NCBI GenBank assembly: GCA_015492915.1
Contig: WGED01000264.1
Coordinates: forward strand, 1 to 7,176
DNA length: 7,176 nucleotides
Reading direction: 5' to 3'
From: Cyclobacteriaceae bacterium
GTDB lineage: Bacteria > Bacteroidota > Bacteroidia > Cytophagales > Cyclobacteriaceae
This document shows positions 7,159 to 7,176 of the stretch, one piece after another. The translations under genes were made by a program, and so were the position numbers. Within the stretch, counting starts at the first letter, position 1. Every line of letters starts with the position of its first letter. Below the pieces are notes generated by a model. That model was not told where the DNA came from, made no database searches, and worked only from the letters and a program-made list of their open reading frames with translations.

Positions 7159-7176
7159 CTGTCTCTTATACACATC
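7159..7176. other. Nextera/Tn5 mosaic-end adapter sequence (library artefact)
   Basis: CTGTCTCTTATACACATC equals the first 18 of the 19 bases of the engineered Tn5 mosaic end used in tagmentation libraries. The mosaic end is a laboratory hybrid of the two natural IS50 ends, so it is not expected in a bacterial chromosome. It lies at the very end of the window, where untrimmed adapter is usually left on a contig. Real genomic sequence therefore stops at about 7158. The 20 nt from 7139 to 7158 between the inverted repeat and the adapter hold nothing I recognise. Confidence 0.96.

Noticed and set aside
7159..7176. A natural Tn5/IS50 transposon end at the right edge.
   Set aside because: The bases match the engineered mosaic end, not the natural outer or inner end, and no transposase gene is present. 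Adapter contamination explains it better.

Overview
The window looks like the end of a short-read (probably metagenomic or draft-genome) contig from a member of the Bacteroidota. The best evidence is a single-chain purL of about 1230 residues that begins with an MxLFF-type N-terminus, as in that phylum. Supporting signs are the lack of strong Shine-Dalgarno sequences before the genes, TAnnTTTG-like promoter elements, and a RhaT-type transporter next to a secreted beta-propeller lactonase. These points suggest the phylum; no genus can be named from the sequence.

Layout, left to right. (1) Positions 1-796, minus strand: the first 265 residues of a RhaT-family sugar/proton symporter, cut off by the window edge. 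(2) Positions 855-2021, minus strand: an exported lactonase-family (7-bladed beta-propeller) protein. It lies directly upstream of the transporter with a 58-nt gap, so the two probably form an operon read right to left. (3) Positions 2022-2197: a divergent, AT-rich intergenic region that must hold the promoters of the lactonase operon and of purL. (4) Positions 2198-5890, plus strand: a complete, intact purL (FGAM synthase, purine biosynthesis). (5) Positions 5918-7078, minus strand, convergent with purL and only 27 nt away: an AAA_14/DUF4143 ATPase of unknown role, visibly more AT-rich than purL. (6) Positions 7079-7138: its upstream region, with a perfect 18-bp inverted repeat around a 7-nt spacer. 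(7) Positions 7159-7176: the Nextera/Tn5 mosaic-end adapter, which is not genomic DNA.

The genes fall into three unrelated units: a sugar or sugar-lactone handling pair (secreted lactonase plus symporter), a housekeeping purine gene, and an accessory ATPase. No tRNA, rRNA, CRISPR array, insertion sequence or clear new multi-gene system is visible. The points most worth a second look are the perfect inverted repeat before the DUF4143 ATPase, the lactonase-RhaT pairing, and the adapter artefact at the right end, which limits how far neighbourhood arguments can go.
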